From contig CAJTQG010000003.1 of the NCBI GenBank assembly GCA_910578605.1, positions 65,446 through 129,445 of the forward strand: a DNA stretch of 64,000 nt. The letters run 5' to 3'. The stretch is from an uncultured Lachnospiraceae bacterium. Its GTDB lineage: Bacteria; Bacillota; Clostridia; Lachnospirales; Lachnospiraceae. A program made the position numbers and the translations under genes. A model generated the notes under the pieces. It worked only from the letters and a program-made list of their open reading frames with translations, was not told the DNA's origin and ran no database searches. Positions 59,259-64,000 of the stretch are shown here, one piece after another. Positions within the stretch are counted from its first letter, which is position 1. The number at the start of each line of letters is the position of its first letter.

Positions 59259-61326
59259 CCAATATTTAGAAATTTTTATTGATGAAACGCAGGAACATAT
59301 TCAAACATTGAATGATCAACTAATGATTATGGAACAAGAGCCAGAGAATCCAGATGCAATTAACGAGATTTTCCGTGCTGCTCATTCTCTAAAGGGAATG
59401 GCAGGTACAATGGGGTATAAGCGCATGCAGCACTTAACCCATATGATGGAAAATGTACTTTCAGAAATTCGCAATGGTAAGGTTGGCGTATCTGCTATGT
59501 TGGCGGATGTGTTGTTCCAATGCCTAGATGCCATTGAAGGGTATCTGGCCAATATTCAGGAATCGGCAGATGAGGGAACAGAGGACAATGAGGCAATTAT
59601 TCGCCAGCTGAACAATATTCTCGAGGCCGATGGACAAGCAGAAAAAGAGGAGGAGGCGCAGCCAGCAAAGGAGGAGGCGCCAAAGAAAGAACCAGAAAAA
59701 ATTATATTTGCTGAATTTGAGGCAAATGCAATTAGGGAAGCCTTTGAAAAAGGAATGAATGTTTATGATATACAGGTGGTAGTGGAGGAAAGCTGTATTT
59801 TAAAAGCTGCCAGAGCCTTTTTGGTATTTAAAGCCATTGAGGAGAATGGTGAGGTGATGAAGTCTATACCATCTGTGCAGGACATTGAGGATGAGAAATT
59901 TGACTTTGATTTTCGTGTTATTGTCATATCTAAGCAGTCCATAGATAAGGTAATTAGTGCCATTAAGAATGTATCTGAGGTGAAAGATGCCTCTGGCGTG
60001 CAGATTACAAGCTATGAGGAGGAAAAACCGAAGGCTCCTCAAACTGCAGCGCAGCCAAAACAGGAAGCGGCAAAGACAGAGATGGCAAAGACGGAATCCC
60101 AGCCTCAAAAGAAGGAGGAGAAGAAGCCGGCATCCGGCGGTGCTGCCAAGGCAGGAGGTTCTAAGCCGGTTGTAAATCGTTCTGTAAGAGTGGATATTGA
60201 AAAGCTTGATGTGCTGATGAATCTGGTCAGTGAGCTGATTATTGCAAAGAATGGTTTGGTATCGGTCAGCAATACAGAAAATGGTGTAATTTCTCAAGGA
60301 TTTAATGAGCAGATTGAATATTTAGAGAGAGTGACAACCAATCTTCATGAATCTGTTATGAAGGTTCGAATGATGCCGATAGAGACTGTAACACAGAAGT
60401 TCCCGCGTATGATTCGCGATTTGAATAAGAAGCTGGATAAAAAGATGGAACTGACTATTACAGGTGAGGACACAGAGTTAGATCGTACGGTTATTGATGA
60501 AATCGGGGATCCTTTGATGCATCTTTTGAGAAACTCAGCAGATCATGGTTTGGAGGCGAACAGTGTCAGAGTGCAGAGAGGCAAGCCGGAGATTGGACAG
60601 ATTCGTCTGGATGCCTATCAGGATGGCAACAATGTAGTAATCGAAGTGAAGGATGACGGTAATGGAATCGATGTGGAGAAAGTCAAAAATAAAGCTTTGA
60701 TTAGCGGTAAAATCACACAAGAACAGGCAGATGGAATGAATGACAAGGAAATTATAGATTTGCTGTTCCAGCCAAGCTTTTCCACAGCGGAGGTTGTGTC
60801 TGATGTATCAGGTCGAGGCGTAGGATTGGATGTTGTAAAAACTAAGATTGAAGCTTTAGGCGGAGATATTGAGGTTAAAACTAAGCTTGGAGAAGGAAGT
60901 AACTTCATTATTCGTCTTCCGTTGACACTTGCCATTATCCAGGCACTTATGGTTGAACTTGGTGATGAAAAATATGCGATTTCTCTTGGAAGCATAGAGA
61001 CAATAGAAGATGTTATGCCAGATGAGATAAAATATGTACAGTCAAAAGAGGTAATTCATTTAAGAGGAATGGTAATTCCGATTATTCGTCTGGATTCTGT
61101 ATTGGATATTGTTCCAGCGGAGGAAGTACCAGAGAGCTATACAGTAGTAATTGTCAAAAAAGGAGATAAACTTGCTGGTCTTGTGGTCGACAGACTGATA
61201 GGACAGCAGGAAATTGTAATTAAGTCCCTTGGAAAATACATAAACAACAACAATATTATCGGTGGTGCTACTATTTTAGGTGATGGTGAAGTTGCCCTGA
61301 TTCTAGATGCGAATACATTATTATAA
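59248..61326 (+). CDS. cheA: Chemotaxis histidine kinase CheA
   Basis: A 692-residue hybrid kinase. P1 holds the phosphorylated H46 in RAAHSLKGMAGTMGY. P2 (about 150-260) docks CheY/CheB and is flanked by Ala/Lys/Glu-rich linkers. P3 dimerisation, P4 ATPase (LLRNSADHGLEA, DDGNGID, VSGRGVGLDVVK) and the CheW-like P5 at the C-terminus follow. Its ATG overlaps cheB. Length is usual. It signals to CheY, CheB and through CheW to receptors encoded elsewhere. Confidence 0.96.
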   Translation: MDVSQYLEIFIDETQEHIQTLNDQLMIMEQEPENPDAINEIFRAAHSLKGMAGTMGYKRMQHLTHMMENVLSEIRNGKVGVSAMLADVLFQCLDAIEGYLANIQESADEGTEDNEAIIRQLNNILEADGQAEKEEEAQPAKEEAPKKEPEKIIFAEFEANAIREAFEKGMNVYDIQVVVEESCILKAARAFLVFKAIEENGEVMKSIPSVQDIEDEKFDFDFRVIVISKQSIDKVISAIKNVSEVKDASGVQITSYEEEKPKAPQTAAQPKQEAAKTEMAKTESQPQKKEEKKPASGGAAKAGGSKPVVNRSVRVDIEKLDVLMNLVSELIIAKNGLVSVSNTENGVISQGFNEQIEYLERVTTNLHESVMKVRMMPIETVTQKFPRMIRDLNKKLDKKMELTITGEDTELDRTVIDEIGDPLMHLLRNSADHGLEANSVRVQRGKPEIGQIRLDAYQDGNNVVIEVKDDGNGIDVEKVKNKALISGKITQEQADGMNDKEIIDLLFQPSFSTAEVVSDVSGRGVGLDVVKTKIEALGGDIEVKTKLGEGSNFIIRLPLTLAIIQALMVELGDEKYAISLGSIETIEDVMPDEIKYVQSKEVIHLRGMVIPIIRLDSVLDIVPAEEVPESYTVVIVKKGDKLAGLVVDRLIGQQEIVIKSLGKYINNNNIIGGATILGDGEVALILDANTLL

Positions 61327-61342
61327 TGGGGGTGAATTTGAA

Positions 61343-61801
61343 ATGGAAGAAAATAGAATTGAAACAGAAGTGGAAACAAAACAATATATTGTTGTAAATG
61401 TAGGTATTGAGCAATTTGGTATCGACATAAAATATGTAGATAATATTGTGCGTATGCAGAAGATTACAAGAGTGCCGAAGGCACAGGATTTCTTTCGAGG
61501 AGTGATTAACCTTCGCGGTGAGATTATCCCTGTTATGAGTTTTAGAAGAAAATTTGGTTTGGAGGATGACACATTTACAGATAAAACCAGAATTATTATA
61601 TTAAAACCGGAGCAACAGGATTCCATAGGAATTATTGTAGATATGGTAAAAGAGGTTCTTACTTTAGAGGAGGAGGAAATCGAGAAGCATGCTCAGGATG
61701 GTAAGGATGAAAAATCTAAGTATATTAGTGCAGTAGGAAAAAATAATGGTAATCTCATTTCCCTGTTAAATATTAATGGAATTATTCAAAAGATGATATA
61801 A
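61343..61801 (+). CDS. cheW: Chemotaxis coupling protein CheW
   Basis: A 152-residue CheW that joins receptors to CheA. The conserved QYIVVNVGIEQFGIDIKYVD, then RVPKAQDFFRGVINLRGEII and PVMSFRRKFG are all present. The C-terminal MVKEVLTLEEEEIE fits. The ATG at 61343 is 7 nt after GGGGGTGA; an upstream in-frame ATG at 61307 overlaps cheA. A terminator-like hairpin lies about 50 nt after its stop. Confidence 0.94.
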   Translation: MEENRIETEVETKQYIVVNVGIEQFGIDIKYVDNIVRMQKITRVPKAQDFFRGVINLRGEIIPVMSFRRKFGLEDDTFTDKTRIIILKPEQQDSIGIIVDMVKEVLTLEEEEIEKHAQDGKDEKSKYISAVGKNNGNLISLLNINGIIQKMI

Positions 61802-61850
61802 TAGAAAGTATAAAATTTAACAGGCAGAGCATACATAAAGAAAATAAATT

Positions 61851-61894
61851 GCACAGGGCGTCACGCATTTTTTGCGTGGCACTTGTGGCTTTTT
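61851..61894 (+). terminator. Terminator-like hairpin between cheW and cheC
   Basis: The core stem GTCACGCA (61860-61867) with TGCGTGGC (61873-61880) has a TTTTT loop and is extended by GCACA (61851-61855) with TGTG(G)C (61884-61889). TTTTT follows at 61890-61894. It could reduce transcription into cheC, cheD and fliA. It ends 15 nt before the cheC start. Confidence 0.6.
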
Positions 61895-61909
61895 GAAAGG
61901 AAGAAGTGT

Positions 61910-62521
61910 ATGGGGAAGATGAATCTAGAACACATGGATGATGTGGTGTTCGATGTATTAAAAGAATTGGGTAATATTGGAACAGGAAATGCAGTGACTG
62001 CATTGTCAAAAATGCTGGGGCAAAAGGTGGATATGAAGTTGCCTAAAGTTCAACTTCTGACTTTTGCTGAGCTTACGGAGTGTATCGGCAATCCAGATGA
62101 CGAGACGGTAGGAGTTTTGCTGTTAGTGGAGGGCGATATTACAGGAATGATGATGTATGTGGCAAGCATTGATTCCGCTAGATATATTGTGAAACTATTA
62201 ACGGGAATTGAAAATAATGATGTGCGGTTTTCAGATATGGAGTTGTCGGTTTTACATGAGATAGGAAATATTATGGCAGGAGCATATTTGTCCGCACTTT
62301 CTGATTTGACACATCTTAAGATAATACCATCTGTACCTCATGTTCAGATTGACATGGCAGCAGCGATTCTCAGTGTGCCTGCTATAGAATTTGGAAAAAT
62401 TTCGGATAAAGTGTTGTTGATTGAGACATCCTTCTCGGATGATATCAATACAGATGGATATTTTATATTAATGCCAGATGTGGATTCCTACGATAAAATT
62501 TTTGGTACATTGGGGATGTAG
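61910..62521 (+). CDS. cheC: CheY-P phosphatase CheC
   Basis: A 203-residue CheC with both catalytic motifs: E19..N22 in ELGNIGTGNAVTALS and E117..N120 in EIGNIMAGAYLSALS. CheC dephosphorylates CheY-P and controls CheD. Unlike FliY it has no C-ring domain. The ATG at 61910 follows AAAGGAAG; an ATG at 61919 is also possible. cheD follows by 3 bp. Together with FliY this gives two CheY-P phosphatases, and CheZ is absent, as in other Gram-positive bacteria. Confidence 0.94.
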   Translation: MGKMNLEHMDDVVFDVLKELGNIGTGNAVTALSKMLGQKVDMKLPKVQLLTFAELTECIGNPDDETVGVLLLVEGDITGMMMYVASIDSARYIVKLLTGIENNDVRFSDMELSVLHEIGNIMAGAYLSALSDLTHLKIIPSVPHVQIDMAAAILSVPAIEFGKISDKVLLIETSFSDDINTDGYFILMPDVDSYDKIFGTLGM

Positions 62522-62524
62522 AGA

Positions 62525-63019
62525 ATGGATAATGCACAAATTATAAAAGTGGGAATGGCAGATTTAAAAGTCTGCAAGGCCCCTAATGGATTAACTACAT
62601 TGGGATTGGGCTCCTGCGTAGGAGTTGTATTGTACGATCCCATTACAAAAGTGAGCGGTATGCTTCATTGTATGCTTCCGGACAGCACAAGGATAAGAAA
62701 CAATTCCAACACTGCAAAATTTGCAGACACAGGAATTGATGAGTTGCTGCGCCAAGTATTATCTTTGGGAGCTAGTCGGGCCAGATTGATTGCCAAGATA
62801 GCGGGTGGGGCGCAGATGTTCAATTTTAATGGGAGAAGTGATGACTTAATGCGTGTGGGGGAGAAGAATGTGCAGGCAACAAAGGCCAAATTGAGAGCGT
62901 TGAATATTAGAATTTTGGCAGAGGATACAGGTTTGAATTATGGTAGAACCATTATATTTGATTCTGTTACAGGTGAATTGACAATTAAAGCAATTGGAAA
63001 AGAAATCACTAAAATATAA
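62525..63019 (+). CDS. cheD: Chemoreceptor glutamine deamidase CheD
   Basis: A 164-residue deamidase acting on receptor glutamines. The catalytic Cys31 is in LGLGSCVGVVLYD and His48 in GMLHCMLP; Thr and Gly of GGAQMF and the NIRILAEDTGLNYGRTI part are conserved. CheD binds CheC, whose gene precedes it, and also adjusts receptor activity. The ribosome binding site is weak, so it may be translated after cheC. Length is typical. Confidence 0.94.
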   Translation: MDNAQIIKVGMADLKVCKAPNGLTTLGLGSCVGVVLYDPITKVSGMLHCMLPDSTRIRNNSNTAKFADTGIDELLRQVLSLGASRARLIAKIAGGAQMFNFNGRSDDLMRVGEKNVQATKAKLRALNIRILAEDTGLNYGRTIIFDSVTGELTIKAIGKEITKI

Positions 63020-63054
63020 AAATAAAACAAGGAAAGGTGAAAAAGGATATAACT

Positions 63055-63348
63055 ATGAAAGCAAAATGGATACCGGCATTGATTATGCTGGCTGCCGGCT
63101 TTATTACCAGCATTGTATTGATAATAAATCAATACAGTAATACGGAAGCCTTTACTATATTATTAGTTGTTTTGATAGTGTTTTATATCATTGGCTTAAT
63201 TGTAAAAGCCATAGCCGGAAGGTTCCTGGTGATTGAAGAAGAGGAAGAAGAGCAAGAGGATGTAGAAATTTCAGAAAACGAACAGTCTGAAGGAGAACAA
63301 AAGGCTGACAATGAACAAGCAGAGAGTGAGCAGCATGACGGTGAATAA
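63055..63348 (+). CDS. Small two-helix membrane protein with acidic tail, between cheD and fliA
   Basis: A 97-residue protein I do not recognise. Two membrane helices (about residues 5-24, WIPALIMLAAGFITSIVLII, and 33-54, TILLVVLIVFYIIGLIV) are separated by a short NQYSNTEAF loop. The C-terminal 40 residues are extremely acidic (EEEEEEQEDVEISENEQSEG) and should lie on the cytoplasmic side, as the N-terminus does. The ATG at 63055 is 8 nt after AAGGA; a GTG at 63037 is less likely. Bacillus has swrB after sigD, but that protein has a single helix and is not clearly related. Confidence 0.7.
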   Translation: MKAKWIPALIMLAAGFITSIVLIINQYSNTEAFTILLVVLIVFYIIGLIVKAIAGRFLVIEEEEEEQEDVEISENEQSEGEQKADNEQAESEQHDGE

Positions 63349-63373
63349 AAGTAATGAATGAGGTTGAGACAAT

Positions 63374-64000
63374 ATGGATGATGAACGCAAAAATATGCTT
63401 TGGGTGGAATATTCCAAAGATAAAAACCTTCAAATAAGAGAAAAAATCATATTAGAATATGCACCGCTAGTGAAAATTGTCGCTGGGCGTTTGAGTATGT
63501 ATCTTGGCTATAATGTGGAATATGATGATTTAGTAGGCTATGGAATATTTGGTTTGATTGATGCTATTGATAAATTTGACTATGAGAAGGGAATCAAGTT
63601 TGAAACCTATGCCAGTCTGCGCATTCGAGGGGCAATTTTAGATCAGATTCGTAAGATGGATTGGATACCTCGGTCTTTGCGGCAAAAACAGAAAAAAATA
63701 GACACAGCTATGGCAAAGCTGGAAAGTGAATATGGCAGAGTGCCAACAGACAGTGAATTGGCAGATGAGCTGGGAATATCGGAGGATGAATATATTTCCT
63801 GGCAGGGACAGGCAAAGGTTACCAATCTTGTCTCTTTAGATGAATTTATGGAGTCAGGTGGGGAGAAAAGCAGCAATGCAGTGAAGGCTTCTGCTTTTGA
63901 ACAGCCAGAGGCTGTTATTGAGAAAAATGAAATTAAAGAAATTTTAATGGAAACATTGGAATTGTTGACGGAAAAAGAAAAAAAAGTCATATTATTATAT
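63374..64000 (+). CDS. fliA: Flagellar sigma factor FliA (SigD/sigma-28), 3' truncated by window edge
   Basis: The first 209 residues of a sigma-28 factor, which transcribes late flagellar genes such as flagellin and receptors. Region 2 reads LVKIVAGRLSMYLGYNVEYD, DLVGYGIFGLIDAIDKF, YEKGIKFETYASLRIRGAIL; region 3 DWIPRSLRQKQKK is typical of FliA. The end in LLTEKEKKVILLY is the start of region 4; the rest is outside the window. GAGG lies 10 nt before the ATG. In Bacillus too sigD follows cheD. Confidence 0.94.
   Translation, partial: MDDERKNMLWVEYSKDKNLQIREKIILEYAPLVKIVAGRLSMYLGYNVEYDDLVGYGIFGLIDAIDKFDYEKGIKFETYASLRIRGAILDQIRKMDWIPRSLRQKQKKIDTAMAKLESEYGRVPTDSELADELGISEDEYISWQGQAKVTNLVSLDEFMESGGEKSSNAVKASAFEQPEAVIEKNEIKEILMETLELLTEKEKKVILLY

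Noticed and set aside
1..64000. CRISPR arrays, insertion sequences, prophage, tRNA or rRNA genes
   Set aside because: No regularly spaced repeats, transposase or integrase motifs, or tRNA-like cloverleaf sequences were seen; the 35/37-bp repeat at 5672 has no spacers.

Overview
The window is a continuous run of about 64 genes, all on the + strand, from a low-to-middling GC, AT-rich Firmicute of the class Clostridia. The best match is a motile member of the Lachnospiraceae. The reasons are the Bacillus-like synteny blocks, CodY, SigK, RNase J, IreB and FliY/CheC/CheD, strong AGGAGG ribosome binding sites, many TTG starts, and a flagellar operon order (flgB to fliA with motAB inside) like that of Roseburia/Eubacterium-type gut bacteria. 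This placement is inference from gene content; no 16S gene or tRNA is present.

Region 1 (1-7100) is housekeeping and RNA metabolism: mtaB (cut at the left edge), ireB, ruvX, a DUF1292 gene, rnjA, a YlbF-family gene, a shortened MltG-like gene, trmR and trhP. It follows the Bacillus subtilis yrzL-yrrK-yrzB-yrrL-yrrM-yrrN/O order, with rnjA and the YlbF gene inserted. Three of the genes (mtaB, trmR, trhP) modify tRNA. A sigK gene follows (7176-7808), uninterrupted and without a pro-sequence, behind a SigE/SigK-like promoter.

Region 2 (7870-26220) is a complete Gram-positive type IV pilus (T4P) locus. It starts from a textbook SigA promoter (TTGACA, 17 bp, TATAAT) and ends at a strong terminator. 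It encodes a coiled-coil protein with a degenerate J-domain, then PilB, PilT, PilC, two related type III-signal pilins, PilD, a fused PilM-PilN, PilO, four minor prepilins (V-, X-, T/H- and W-like), and a 1531-residue membrane-anchored extracellular protein in the position that PilY1 holds in Gram-negative systems. This is the least ordinary part of the window.

Region 3 (26350-32340) holds comM (yifB), dprA, topA and codY. The first two handle incoming DNA during transformation in species that transform, so their place next to a T4P locus suggests, but does not prove, DNA uptake. dprA-topA-codY-flgB is the B. subtilis order with gid, codV and clpQY removed.

Region 4 (32378-64000) is one long flagellar and chemotaxis cluster from flgB to fliA (cut at the right edge): rod, MS ring, C ring, export ATPase, hook, stator, export gate, FlhF/FlhG, a PilZ c-di-GMP effector and the CheB/A/W/C/D/Y circuit. 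The order matches the B. subtilis fla/che operon with four insertions: a TIGR02530-type gene, motAB, the PilZ gene and a small membrane protein. Several hairpins, two good internal terminators (after flgE and after cheW), an internal promoter before motA, and a structured region before fliK suggest that this operon is divided and attenuated internally rather than transcribed as one uniform unit.
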